Shown here one piece after another: positions 1 through 13,490 of a stretch of 64,000 bases of DNA. The notes under the pieces are model-generated. The model did no database searches, was not told where the DNA came from, and saw only the letters and a list, made by a program, of their open reading frames with translations. Source of the stretch: Micropterix aruncella (taxonomy: Eukaryota; Arthropoda; Insecta; Lepidoptera; Micropterigidae); assembly GCA_944548615.1 (NCBI GenBank), contig OX155960.1:11966365-12030364 (forward strand). Reading direction: 5' to 3'. A program made the position numbers and the translations under genes. Positions within the stretch are counted from its first letter, which is position 1; each line of letters opens with the position of its first letter.

Positions 1-85
1 TAACATTTCAAAAAACACAATATTTTAGCTCTCTCTATTACAGTTTTTTTTTTTCATCGAAAATACAAGTTTTAGTACCGGCGTC

Positions 86-108
86 GGGCGGGGCCAAGCG
101 GGGCCGGG
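86..108 (+). other. G-quadruplex motif in the GC-rich block (first of ~120 copies)
   Basis: The GC-rich block of the monomer contains G runs at 86-88, 90-93, 100-103 and 106-108, separated by loops of 1, 6 and 2 bases. This fits the canonical G3+N1-7 pattern on the plus strand; the minus strand is correspondingly C-rich and could form an i-motif. The block recurs in nearly every unit of 1-48497 at the same place, just after GTTTTAGTACC. Exceptions include copies near 475 and 9355 (GGCGCC interrupts a run) and two copies near 40106 and 44656 where the block is deleted. Folding itself is not shown by the sequence. Confidence 0.85.
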
Positions 109-244
109 CGATGCCGAGCCGGACCTGAAATGAAATGACCTACCCTCAAATTTGAAAATTTCAATTTCATGCCAGATCCTACCGGTGGTTTCATAAGGTT
201 GCAACAGAAATATAGAAAAATATCTGACAAAACATATATAGAAC

Positions 245-262
245 TTCTCTGCCGATAGAGAA
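245..262 (+). other. Short perfect hairpin upstream of the A box (representative copy)
   Basis: TTCTCT (245-250) and AGAGAA (257-262) are reverse complements around the 6-base loop GCCGAT. The hairpin recurs in almost all young monomers, 12 bp upstream of the A box. In the old units after 60830 the same place reads TTCTCTGCCGCTATAGAA, so only a weaker 4-bp stem remains. A role in transcription start or RNA structure is possible but unproven. Confidence 0.6.
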
Positions 263-273
263 AAAACGCCAAA

Positions 274-350
274 TGGCCGACGGGCAAAAACACTGTTTTA
301 CAGACCAGGGTACCCGGGTTCGATACCCAGCCAGGACTCAATTTTTTTTT
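274..350 (+). promoter_or_regulatory. tRNA-like Pol III internal promoter and T9 terminator, zone A copy
   Basis: An A-box-like sequence TGGCCGACGGG (274-284) is followed at a 43-bp offset by the B box GGTTCGATACC (317-327), which fits GGTTCGANNCC. A run of nine T (342-350) begins about 14 bp later. In tRNA genes these elements sit at positions 8 and 52, an offset of about 44, and T4 or longer ends Pol III transcription. Zone A has one A-box mismatch (C for R), which zone B corrects. A 5-bp T stem with one mismatch and a 7-base T loop TTCGATA can be drawn, but no matched 7-bp acceptor stem, so this is tRNA-like and not a tRNA gene. The arrangement recurs in nearly every monomer. Confidence 0.65.
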
Positions 351-3300
351 CGTTTTTTCTTCTCTTGATATTACCAAAATAGTATTAACATTTCAAAAAA
401 CACAATATTTTAGCTCTCTCTATTACAGTTCTTTTTTTTTCATCGAAAATACAAGTTTTAGTACCGGCGTCGGGCGGCGCCAAGCGGGGCCGGGCGATGC
501 CGAGCCGGACCTGAAATGAAATGACCTACCCTCAAATTTGAAAATTTCAATTTCATGCCAGATCCTACCGGTGGTTTCATAAGGTTGCAACAGAAATATA
601 GAAAAATATCTGACAAAACATATATAGAACTTCTCTGCCGATAGAGAAAAAACGCCAAATGGCCGACGGGCAAAAACACTGTTTTACAGACCAGGGTACC
701 CGGGTTCGATACCCAGCCAGGACTCAATTTTTTTTTCGTTTTTTCTTCTCTTGATATTACCAAAATAGTATTAACATTTCAAAAAACACAATATTTTAGC
801 TCTCTCTATTACAGTTCTTTTTTTTTCATCGAAAATACAAGTTTTAGTACCGGCGTCGGGCGGGGCCAAGCGGGGCCGGGCGATGCCGAGCCGGACCTGA
901 AATGAAATGTCCTACCCTCAAATTTGAAAATTTAAATTTGATGCCAGATCCTACCGGTGGTTTCATAAGGTTGCAACAGAAATATAGAAAAATATCTGAC
1001 AAAACATATATAGAACTTCTCTGCCGATAGAGAAAAAACGCCAAATGGCCGACGGGCAAAAACACTGTTTTACAGACCAGGGTACCCGGGTTCGATACCC
1101 AGCCAGGACTCAATTTTTTTTTCGTTTTTTCTTCTCTTGATATTACCAAAATAGTATTAACATTTCAAAAAACACAATATTTTAGCTCTCTCTATTACAG
1201 TTCTTTTTTTTTCATCGAAAATACAAGTTTTAGTACCGGCGTCGGGCGGGGCCAAGCGGGGCCGGGCGATGCCGAGCCGGACCTGAAATGAAATGACCTA
1301 CCCTCAAATTTGAAAATTTCAATTTCATGCCAGATCCTACCGGTGGTTTCATAAGGTTGCAACAGAAATATAGAAAAATATCTGACAAAACATATATAGA
1401 ACTTCTCTGCCGATAGAGAAAAAACGCCAAATGGCCGACGGGCAAAAACACTGTATTACAGACCAGGGTACCCGGGTTCGATACCCAGCCAGGACTCAAT
1501 TTTTTTTTCGTTTTTTCTTCTCTTGATATTACCAAAATAGTATTAACATTTCAAAAAACACAATATTTTAGCTCTCTCTATTACAGTTCTTTTTTTTTCA
1601 TCGAAAATACAAGTTTTAGTACCGGCGTCGGGCGGGGCCAAGCGGGGCCGGGCGATGCCGAGCCGGACCTGAAAAGAAATGTCCTACCCTCAAATTTGAA
1701 AATTTAAATTTCATGCCAGATCCTACCGGTGGTTTCATAAGGTTGCAACAGAAATATAGAAAAATATCTGACAAAACATATATAGAACTTCTCTGCCGAT
1801 AGAGAAAAAACGCCAAATGGCCGACGGGCAAAAACATTGTTTTACAGACCGGGGTACCCGGGTTCGATACCCAGCCAGGACTCAATTTTTTTTTCGTTTT
1901 TTCTTCTCTTGATATTACCAAAATAGTATTAACATTTCAAAAAACACAATATTTTAGCTCTCTCTATTACAGTTCTTTTTTTTTCATCGAAAATACAAGT
2001 TTTAGTACCGGCGTCGGGCGGGGCCAAGCGGGGCCGGGCGATGCCGAGCCGGACCTGAAATGAAATGACCTACCCTCAAATTTGAAAATTTCAATTTCAT
2101 GCCAGATCCTACCGGTGGTTTCATAAGGTTGCAACAGAAATATAGAAAAATATCTGACAAAACATATATAGAACTTCTCTGCCGATAGAGAAAAAACGCC
2201 AAATGGCCGACGGGCAAAAACACTGTTTTACAGACCAGGGTACCCGGGTTCGATACCCAGCCAGGACTCAATTTTTTTTTCGTTTTTTCTTCTCTTGATA
2301 TTACCAAAATAGTATTAACATTTCAAAAAACACAATATTTTAGCTCTCTCTATTACAGTTCTTTTTTTTTCATCGAAAATACAAGTTTTAGTACCGGCGT
2401 CGGGCGGGGCCAAGCGGGGCCGGGCGATGCCGAGCCGGACCTGAAATGAAATGACCTACCCTCAAATTTGAAAATTTCAATTTCATGCCAGATCCTACCG
2501 GTGGTTTCATAAGGTTGCAACAGAAATATAGAAAAATATCTGACAAAACATATATAGAACTTCTCTGCCGATAGAGAAAAAACGCCAAATGGCCGACGGG
2601 CAAAAACACTGTTTTACAGACCAGGGTACCCGGGTTCGATACCCAGCCAGGACTCAATTTTTTTTTCGTTTTTTCTTCTCTTGATATTACCAAAATAGTA
2701 TTAACATTTCAAAAAACACAATATTTTAGCTCTCTCTATTACAGTTCTTTTTTTTTCATCGAAAATACAAGTTTTAGTACCGGCGTCGGGCGGGGCCAAG
2801 CGGGGCCGGGCGATGCCGAGCCGGACCTGAAATGAAATGACCTACCCTCAAATTTGAAAATTTCAATTTCATGCCAGATCCTACCGGTGGTTTCATAAGG
2901 TTGCAACAGAAATATTGAAAAATATCTGACAAAACATATATAGAACTTCTCTGCCGATAGAGAAAAAACGCCAAATGGCCGACGGGCAAAAACACTGTTT
3001 TACAGACCAGGGTACCCGGGTTCGATACCCAGCCAGGACTCAATTTTTTTTTTCGTTTTTTCTTCTCTTGATATTACCAAAATAGTATTAACATTTCAAA
3101 AAACACAATATTTTAGCTCTCTCTATTACAGATCTTTTTTTTTCATCGAAAATACAAGTTTTAGTACCGGCGTCGGGCGGGGCCAAGCGGGGCCGGGCGA
3201 TGCCGAGCCGGACCTGAAATGAAATGTCCTACCCTCAAATTTGAAAATTTAAATTTCATGCCAGATCCTACCGGTGGTTTCATAAGGTTGCAACAGAAAT

Positions 3301-6300
3301 ATAGAAAAATATCTGACAAAACATATATAGAACTTCTCTGCCGATAGAGAAAAAACGCCAAATGGCCGACGGGCAAAAACACTGTTTTACAGACCAGGGT
3401 ACCCGGGTTCGATACCCAGCCAGGACTCAATTTTTTTTTCGTTTTTTCTTCTCTTGATATTACCAAAATAGTATTAACATTTCAAAAAACACAATATTTT
3501 AGCTCTCTCTATTACAGTTCTTTTTTTTTCATCGAAAATACAAGTTTTAGTACCGGCGTCGGGCGGGGCCAAGCGGGGCCGGGCGATGCCGAGCCGGACC
3601 TGAAATGAAATGACCTACCCTCAAATTTGAAAATTTCAATTTCATGCCAGATCCTACCGGTGGTTTCATAAGGTTGCAACAGAAATATAGAAAAATATCT
3701 GATAAAACATATATAGAACTTCTCTGCCGATAGAGAAAAAACGCCAAATGGCCGACGGGCAAAAACACTGTTTTACAGACCATGGTAACCGGGTTCGATA
3801 CCCAGCCAGGACTCAATTTTTTTTTCGTTTTTTCTTCTCTTGATATTACCAAAATAGTATTAACATTTCAAAAAACACAATATTTTAGCTCTCTCTATTA
3901 CAGTTCTTTTTTTTTCATCGAAAATACAAGTTTTAGTACCGGCGTCGGGCGGGGCCAAGCGGGGCCGGGCGATGCCGAGCCGGACCTGAAATGAAATGAC
4001 CTACCCTCAAATTTGAAAATTTCAATTTCATGCCAGATCCTACCGGTGGTTTCATAAGGTTGCAACAGAAATATAGAAAAATATCTGACAAAACATATAT
4101 AGAACTTCTCTGCCGATAGAGAAAAAACGCCAAATGGCCGACGGGCAAAAACACTGTTTTACAGACCAGGGTACCCGGGTTCGATACCCAGCCAGGACTC
4201 AATTTTTTTTTTCGTTTTTTCTTCTCTTGATATTACCGAAATAGTATTAACATTTCAAAAAACACAATATTTTAGCTCTCTCTATTACAGTTCTTTTTTT
4301 TTCATCGAAAATACAAGTTTTAGTACCGGCGTCGGGCGGGGCCAAGCGGGGCCGGGCGATGCTGAGCCGGACCTGAAATGAAATGTCCTACCCTCAAATT
4401 TGAAAATTTAAATTTCATGCCAGATCCTACTGGTGGTTTCATAAGGTTGCAACAGAAATATAGAAAAATATCTGACAAAACATATATAGAACTTCTCTGC
4501 CGATAGAGAAAAAACGCCAAATGGCCGACGGGCAAAAACACTGTTTTACAGACCAGGGTACCCGGGTTCGATACCCAGCCAGGACTCAATTTTTTTTTTC
4601 GTTTTTTCTTCTCTTGATATTACCAAAATAGTATTAACATTTCAAAAAACACAATATTTTAGCTCTCTCTATTACAGTTCTTTTTTTTTCATCGAAAATA
4701 CAAGTTTTAGTACCGGCGTCGGGCGGGGCCAAGCGGGGCCAGGCGATGCCGAGCCGGACCTGAAATGAAATGACCTACCCTCAAATTTGAAAATTTCAAT
4801 TTCATGCCAGATCCTACCGGTGGTTTCATAAGGTTGCAACAGAAATATAGAAAAATATCTGACAAAACATATATAGAACTTCTCTGCCGATAGAGAAAAA
4901 ACGCCAAATGGCCGACGGGCAAAAACACTGTTTTACAGACCAGGGTACCCGGGTTCGATACCCAGCCAGGACTCAATTTTTTTTTCGTTTTTTCTTCTCT
5001 TGATATTACCAAAATAGTATTAACATTTCAAAAAACACAATATTTTAGCTCTCTCTATTACAGTTCTTTTTTTTTCATCGAAAATACAAGTTTTAGTACC
5101 GGCGTCGGGCGGGGCCAAGCGGGGCCGGGCGATGCTGAGCCGGACCAGAAATGAAATGTCCTACCCTCAAATTTGAAAATTTAAATTTCATGCCAGATCC
5201 TACCGGTGGTTTCATAAGGTTGCAACAGAAATATAGAAAAATATCTGACAAAACATATATAGAACTTCTCTGCCGATAGAGAAAAAACGCCAAATGGCCG
5301 ACGGGCAAAAACACTGTTTTACAGACCAGGGTACCCGGGTTCGATACCCAGCCAGGACTCAATTTTTTTTTCGTTTTTTCTTCTCTTGATATTACCAAAA
5401 TAGTATTAACATTTCAAAAAACACAATATTTTAGCTCTCTCTATTACAGTTCTTTTTTTTTCATCGAAAATACAAGTTTTAGTACCGGCGTCGGGCGGGG
5501 CCAAGCGGGGCCGGGCGATGCCGAGCCGGACCTGAAATGAAATGACCTACCCTCAAATTTGAAAATTTCAATTTCATGCCAGATCCTACCGGTGGTTTCA
5601 TAAGGTTGCAACAGAAATATAGAAAAATATCTGACAAAACATATATAGAACTTCTCTGCCGATAGAGAAAAAACGCCAAATGGCCGACGGGCAAAAACAC
5701 TGTTTTACAGACCAGGGTACCCGGGTTCGATACCCAGCCAGGACTCAATTTTTTTTTCGTTTTTTCTTCTCTTGATATTACCAAAATAGTATTAACATTT
5801 CAAAAAACACAATATTTTAGCTCTCTCTATTACAGTTCTTTTTTTTTTCATCGAAAATACAAGTTTTAGTACCGGCGTCGGGCGGGGCCAAGCGGGGCCG
5901 GGCGATGCCGAGCCGGACCTGAAATGAAATGACCTACCCTCAAATTTGAAAATTTCAATTTCATGCCAGATCCTACCGGTGGTTTCATAAGGTTGCAACA
6001 GAAATATAGAAAAATATCTGACAAAACATATATAGAACTTCTCTGCCGATAGAGAAAAAACGCCAAATGGCCGACGGGCAAAAACACTGTTTTACAGACC
6101 AGGGTACCCGGGTTCGATACCCAGCCAGGACTCAATTTTTTTTTCGTTTTTTCTTCTCTTGATATTACCAAAATAGTATTAACATTTCAAAAAACACAAT
6201 ATTTTAGCTCTCTCTATTACAGTTCTTTTTTTTTCATCGAAAATACAAGTTTTAGTACCGGCGTCGGGCGGGGCCAAGCGGGGCCGGGCGATGCTGAGCC

Positions 6301-9300
6301 GGACCTGAAATGAAATGTCCTACCCTCAAATTTGAAAATTTAAATTTCATGCCAGATCCTACTGGTGGTTTCATAAGGTTGCAACAGAAATATAGAAAAA
6401 TATCTGACAAAACATATATAGAACTTCTCTGCCGATAGAGATAAAACGCCAAATGGCCGACGGGCAAAAACACTGTTTTACAGACCAGGGTACCCGGGTT
6501 CGATACCCAGCCAGGACTCATTTTTTTTTTTCGTTTTTTCTTCTCTTGATATTACCAAAATAGTATTAACATTTCAAAAAACACAATATTTTAGCTCTCT
6601 CTATTACAGTTCTTTTTTTTTCATCGAAAATACAAGTTTTAGTACCGGCGTCGGGCGGGGCCAAGCGGGGCCGGGCGATGCCGAGCCGGACCTGAAATGA
6701 AATGTCCTACCCTCAAATTTGAAAATTTAAATTTCATGCCAGATCCTACCGGTGGTTTCATAAGGTTGCAACAGAAATATAGAAAAATATCTGACAAAAC
6801 ATATATAGAACTTCTCTGCCGATAGAGAAAAAACGCCAAATGGCCGACGGGCAAAAACACTGTTTTACAGACCAGGGTACCCGGGTTCGATACCCAGCCA
6901 GGACTCAATTTTTTTTTCGTTTTTTCTTCTCTTGATATTACCAAAATAGTATTAACATTTCAAAAAACACAATATTTTAGCTCTCTCTATTACAGTTCTT
7001 TTTTTTTCATCGAAAATACAAGTTTTAGTACCGGCGTCGGGCGGGGCCAAGCGGGGCAGGGCGATGCCGAGCCGGACCTGAAATGAAATGACCTACCCTC
7101 AAATTTGAAAATTTCAATTTCATGCCAGATCCTACCGGTGGTTTCATAAGGTTGCAACAGAAATATAGAAAAATATCTGACAAAACATATATAGAACTTC
7201 TCTGCCGATTGAGAAAAAACGCCAAATGGCCGACGGGCAAAAACACTGTTTTACAGACCAGGGTACCCGGGTTCGATACCCAGCCAGGACTCAATTTTTT
7301 TTTCGTTTTTTCTTCTCTTGATATTACCAAAATAGTATTAACATTTCAAAAAACACAATATTTTAGCTCTCTCTATTACAGTTCTTTTTTTTTCATCGAA
7401 AATACAAGTTTTAGTACCGGCGTCGGGCGGGGCCAAGCGGGGCCAGGCGATGCCGAGCCGGACCTGAAATGAAATGACCTACCCTCAAATTTGAAAATTT
7501 CAATTTCATGCCAGATCCTACCGGTGGTTTCATAAGGTTGCAACAGAAATATAGAAAAATATCTGACAAAACATATATAGAACTTCTCTGCCGATAGAGA
7601 AAAAACGCCAAATGGCCGACGGGCAAAAACACTGTTTTACAGACCAGGGTAACCGGGTTCGATACCCAGCCAGGACTCATTTTTTTTTCGTTTTTTCTTC
7701 TCTTGATATTACCAAAATAGTATTAACATTTCAAAAAACACAATATTTTAGCTCTCTCTATTACAGTTCTTTTTTTTCATCGAAAATACAAGTTTTAGTA
7801 CCGGCGTCGGGCGGGGCCAAGCGGGGCCGGGCGATGCCGAGCCGGACCTGAAATGAAATGACCTACCCTCAAATTTGAAAATTTCAATTTCATGCCAGAT
7901 CCTACCGGTGGTTTCATAAGGTTGCAACAGAAATATAGAAAAATATCTGACAAAACATATATAGAACTTCTCTGCCGATAGAGAAAAAACGCCAAATGGC
8001 CGACGGGCAAAAACACTGTTTTACAGACTAGGGTACCCGGGTTCGATACCCAGCCAGGACTCAATTTTTTTTTCGTTTTTTCTTCTCTTGATATTACCAA
8101 AATAGTATTAACATTTCAAAAAACACAATATTTTAGCTCTCTCTATTACAGTTCTTTTTTTTTCATCGAAAATACAAGTTTTAGTACCGGCGTCGGGCGG
8201 GGCCAAGCGGGGCCGGGCGATGCTGATCCGGACCTGAAATGAAATGTACTACCCTCAAATTTGAAAATTTAAATTTCATGCCAGATCCTACCGGTAGTTT
8301 CATAAGGTTGCAACAGAAATATAGAAAAATATCTGACAAAACATATATAGAACTTCTCTGCCGATAGAGAAAAAACGCCAAATGGCCGACGGGCAAAAAC
8401 ACTGTTTTACAGACCAGGGTACCCGGGTTCGATACCCAGCCAGGACTCAATTTTTTTTTCGTTTTTTCTTCTCTTGATATTACCAAAATAGTATTAACAT
8501 TTCAAAAAACACAATATTTTAGCTCTCTCTATTACAGTTCTTTTTTTTTCATCGAAAATACAAGTTTTAGTACCGGCGTCGGGCGGGGCCAAGCGGGGCC
8601 GGGCGATGCCGAGCCGGACCTGAAATGAAATGTCCTACCCTCAAATTTGAATTTAAATTTCATGCCAGATCCTACCGGTGGTTTCATAAGGTTGCAACAG
8701 AAATATAGAAAAATATCTGACAAAACATATATAGAACTTCTCTGCCGATAGAAAAAAAACGCCAAATGGCCGACGGGCAAAAACACTGTTTTACAGACCA
8801 GGGTACCCGGGTTCGATACCCAGCCAGGACTCAATTTTTTTTTCGTTTTTTCTTCTCTTGATATTACCAAAATAGTATTAACATTTCAAAAAACACAATA
8901 TTTTAGCTCTCTCTATTACAGTTCTTTTTTTTTCATCGAAAATACAAGTTTTAGTACCGGCGTCGGGCGGGGCCAAGCGGGGCCGGGCGATGCCGAGCCG
9001 GACCTGAAATGAAATGACCTACCCTCAAATTTGAAAATTTCAATTTCATGCCAGATCCTACCGGTGGTTTCATAAGGTTGCAACAGAAATATAGAAAAAT
9101 ATCTGACAAAACATATATAGAACTTCTCTGCCGATAGAGAAAAAACGCCAAATGGCCGACGGGCAAAAACACTGTTTTACAGACCAGGGTACCCGGGTTC
9201 GATACCCAGCCAGGACTTAATTTTTTTTTCGTTTTTTCTTCTCTTGATATTACCAAAATAGTATTAACATTTCAAAAAACACAATATTTTAGCTCTCTCT

Positions 9301-12067
9301 ATTACAGTTCTTTTTTTTTTCATCGAAAATACAAGTTTTAGTACCGGCGTCGGGCGGCGCCAAGCGGGGCCGGGCGATGCCGAGCCGGACCTGAAATGAA
9401 ATGACCTACCCTCAAATTTGAAAATTTCAATTTCATGCCAGATCCTACCGGTGGTTTCATAAGGTTGCAACAGAAATATAGAAAAATATCTGACAAAACA
9501 TATATAGAACTTCTCTGCCGATAGAGAAAAAACGCCAAATGGCCGACGGGCAAAAATACTGTTTTACAGACCAGGGTACCCGGGTTCGATACCCAGCCAG
9601 GACTCAATTTTTTTTTCGTTTTTTCTTCTCTTGATATTACCAAAATAGTATTAACATTTCAAAAAACACAATATTTTAGCTCTCTCTATTACAGTTCTTT
9701 TTTTTTCATCGAAAATACAAGTTTTAGTACCGGCGTCGGGCGGGGCCAAGCGGGGCCGGGCGATGCCGAGCCGGACCTGAAATGAAATGTCCTACCCTCA
9801 AATTTGAAAATTTAAATTTCATGCCAGATCCTACCGGTGGTTTCATAAGGTTGCAACAGAAATATAGAAAAATATCTGACAAAACATATATAGAACTTCT
9901 CTGCCGATAGAGAAAAAACGCCAAATGGCCGACGGGCAAAAACACTGTTTTACAGACCAGGGTACCCGGGTTCGATACCCAGCCAGGACTCAATTTTTTT
10001 TACGTTTTTTCTTCTCTTGATATTACCAAAATAGTATTAACATTTCAAAAAACACAATATTTTAGCTCTCTCTATTACAGTTCTTTTTTTTTCATCGAAA
10101 ATACAAGTTTTAGTACCGGCGTCGGGCGGGGCCAAGCGGGGCCGGGCGATGCCGAGCCGGACCTGAAATGAAATGACCTACCCTCAAATTTGAAAATTTC
10201 AATTTCATGCCAGATCCTACCGGTGGTTTCATAAGGTTGCAACAGAAATATAGAAAAATATCTGACAAAACATATATAGAACTTCTCTGCCGATAGAGAA
10301 AAAACGCCAAATGGCCGACGGGCAAAAACACTGTTTTACAGACCAGGGTACCCGGGTTCGATACCCAGCCAGGACTTAATTTTTTTTTCGTTTTTTCTTC
10401 TCTTGATATTACCAAAATAGTATTAACATTTCAAAAAACACAATATTTTAGCTCTCTCTATAAAAAATATCTGACAAAACATATATAGAACTTCTCTGCC
10501 GATAGAGAAAAAACGCCAAATGGCCGAGGGGCAAAAACACTGTTTTACAGGCCAGCGTACCCGGGTTCGATACCCAGCCAGGACTCAATTTTTTTTTCGT
10601 TTTTTCTTCTCTTGATATTACCAAAATAGTATTAACATTTCAAAAAACACAATATTTTAGCTCTCTCTATTACAGTTCTTTTTTTTTCATCGAAAATACA
10701 AGTTTTAGTACCGGCGTCGGGCGGGGCCAAGCGGGGCCGGGCGATGCCGAGCCGGACCTGAAATGAAATGACCTACCCTCAAATTTGAAAATTTAAATTT
10801 CATGCCAGATCCTACTGGTGGTTACATAACGTTGCAACAGAAATATATAAAAAATATCTGACAAAACATATATAGAACTTCTCTGCCGATAGAGAAAAAA
10901 CGCCAAATGGCCGAGGGGCAAAAACACTGTTTTATAGACCAGGGTACCCGGGTACGATACCCAGCCAGGACTCAATTTTTTTTTCGTTTTTTCTTCTCTT
11001 GATATTACCAAAATAGTATTAACATTTCAAAAAACACAATATTTTAGCTCTCTCTATTACATTTCTTTTTTTTTCATCGAAAATACAAGTTTTAGTACCG
11101 GCGTCGGGCGGGGCCAAGCGGGGCCGGGCGATGCCGAGCCGGACCTGAAATGAAATGACCTACCCTCAAATTTGAAAATGTCAATTTCATGCCAGATCCT
11201 ACTGGTGGTTACATAAGGTTGCAACAGAAATATATAAAAAATATCTGACAAAACATATATAGAACTTCTCTGCCGATAGAGAAAAAACGCCAAATGGCCG
11301 AGGGGCAAAAACACTGTTTTATAGACCAGGGTACCCGGGTTCGATACCCAGGCAGGACTCATTTTTTTTTTCGTTTTTTCTTCTCTTGATATTACCAAAA
11401 TAGTATTAACATTTCAAAAACACAATATTTTAGCTCTCTCTATTACAGTTCTTTTTTTTTCATCGAAAATACAAGTTTTAGTACCGGCGTCGGGCGGGGC
11501 CAAGCGGGGCCGGGCGATGCCGAGCCGGACCTGAAATGAAATGACCTACCCTCAAATTTGAAAATTTCAATTTCATGCCAGATCCTACTGGTGGTTACAT
11601 AAGGTTGCAACAGAAATATATAAAAAATATCTGACAAAACATATATAGAACTTCTCTGCCGATAGGGAAAAAACGCCAAATGGCCGAGGGGCAAAAACAC
11701 TGTTTTACAGGCCAGCGTACCCGGGTTCGATACCCAGCCAGGACTCAATTTTTCTTTCGTTTTTTCTTCTCTTGATATTACCAAAATAGTATTAACATTT
11801 CAAAAAACACAATATTTTAGCTCTCTCTATTACAGTTCTTTTTTTTTCATCGAAAATACAAGTTTTAGTACCGGCGTCGGGCGGGGCCAAGCGGGGCCGG
11901 GCGATGCCGAGCCGGACCTGAAATGAAATGACCTACCCTCAAATTTGAAAATTTAAATTTCATGCCAGATCCTACTGGTGGTTACATAAGGTTGCAACAG
12001 AAATATATAAAAAATATCTGACAAAACATATATAGAACTTCTCTGCCGATAGAGAAAAAACGCCAAA

Positions 12068-12144
12068 TGGCCGAGGGGCAAAAACACTGTTTTATAGACC
12101 AGGGTACCCGGGTTCGATACCCAGCCAGGACTCAATTTTTTTTT
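12068..12144 (+). promoter_or_regulatory. tRNA-like Pol III internal promoter and T9 terminator, zone B copy
   Basis: The A box TGGCCGAGGGG (12068-12078) fits TRGYNNARNNG fully and resembles the A box of Leu and Ser tRNAs, which read TGGCCGAG followed by TGG or CGG. The B box is GGTTCGATACC (12111-12121), 43 bp downstream, and T9 lies at 12136-12144. A transcript starting about 12 bp before the A box and ending in the T tract would be roughly 75-80 nt. Zones B and C carry this version in almost every monomer. It may reflect origin from a tRNA-derived SINE, a working small-RNA unit, or both. Confidence 0.65.
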
Positions 12145-13490
12145 CGTTTTTTCTTCTCTTGATATTACCAAAATAGTATTAACATTTCAAAAAACACAAT
12201 ATTTTAGCTCTCTCTATTACATTTCTTTTTTTTCATCGAAAATACAAGTTTTAGTACCGGCGTCGGGCGGGGCCAAGCGGGGCCGGGCGATGCCGAGCCG
12301 GACCAGAAATGAAATGACCTACCCTCAAATTTGAAAATTTCAATTTCATGCTAGATCCTACCGTTGGTTGCAACAGAAATATATAAAAAATATCTGACAA
12401 AACATATATAGAACTTCTCTGCCGATAGAGAAAAAACGCCAAATGGCCGAGGGGCAAAAACACTGTTTTACAGGCCAGCGTACCCGGGTTCGATACCCAG
12501 CCAGGACTCAATTTTTTTTTCGTTTTTTCTTCTCTTGATATTACCAAAATAGTATTAACATTTCAAAAAACACAATATTTTAGCTCTCTCTATTACAGTT
12601 CTTTTTTTTTCATCGAAAATACAAGTTTTAGTACCGGCGTCGGGCGGGGCCAAGCGGGGCCGGGCGATGCCGAGCCGGACCTGAAATGAAATGACCTACC
12701 CTCAAATTTGAAAATTTAAATTTCATGCCAGATCCTACTGGTGGTTACATAAGGTTGCAACAGAAATATATAAAAAATATCTGACAAAACATATATAGAA
12801 CTTCTCTGCCGATAGAGAAAAAACGCCAAATGGCCGAGGGGCAAAAACACTGTTTTATAGACCAGGGTACCCGGGTACGATACCCAGCCAGGACTCAATT
12901 TTTTTTTCGTTTTTTCTTCTCTTGATATTACCAAAATAGTATTAACATTTCAAAAAACACAATATTTTAGCTCTCTCTATTACATTTCTTTTTTTTTCAT
13001 CGAAAATACAAGTTTTAGTACCGGCGTCGGGCGGGGCCAAGCGGGGCCGGGCGATGCCGAGCCGGTCCTGAAATGAAATGACCTACCCTCAAATTTGAAA
13101 ATGTCAATTTCATGCCAGATCCTACTGGTGGTTACATAAGGTTGCAACAGAAATATATAAAAAATATCTGACAAAACATATATAGAACTTCTCTGCCGAT
13201 AGAGAAAAAACGCCAAATGGCCGAGGGGCAAAAACACTGTTTTATAGACCAGGGTACCCGGGTTCGATACCCAGCCAGGACTCAATTTTTTTTTCGTTTT
13301 TTCTTCTCTTGATATTACCAAAATAGTATTAACATTTCAAAAAACACAATATTTTAGCTCTCTCTATTACAGTTCTTTTTTTTTTCATCGAAAATACAAG
13401 TTTTAGTACCGGCGTCGGGCGGGGCCAAGCGGGGCCGGGCGATGCCGAGCCGGACCTGAAATGAAATGTCCTACCCTCAAATTTGAAAAT

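Larger units (their letters stand above)
1..10460 (+). repeat. Satellite zone A: regular 386-bp monomers
   Basis: Twenty-seven copies of the GTTTTAGTACC landmark fall between about 72 and 10110 at a nearly exact 386-bp step. Zone A differs from later zones by diagnostic bases: 'ggccgacggg' in place of 'ggccgagggg', 'cagaccagg' in place of 'tagaccagg', 'aatatagaaaaatatc' in place of 'aatatataaaaaatatc', and 'ggtttcataagg' in place of 'ggttacataagg'. Two alternating sub-types occur inside it, one with 'tgaccta...tttcaatttc' and one with 'tgtccta...tttaaatttc'. Rare private changes include GGCGCC in the GC block near 475 and 9355. The zone is more uniform than zone B and shows no obvious higher-order block beyond the two sub-types. 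Confidence 0.93.

Noticed and set aside
274..350. A genuine tRNA gene in each monomer
   Set aside because: A and B boxes fit and the T arm nearly pairs, but the seven bases before the A box do not pair with those after the T arm, so no acceptor stem forms and no convincing anticodon arm is present.
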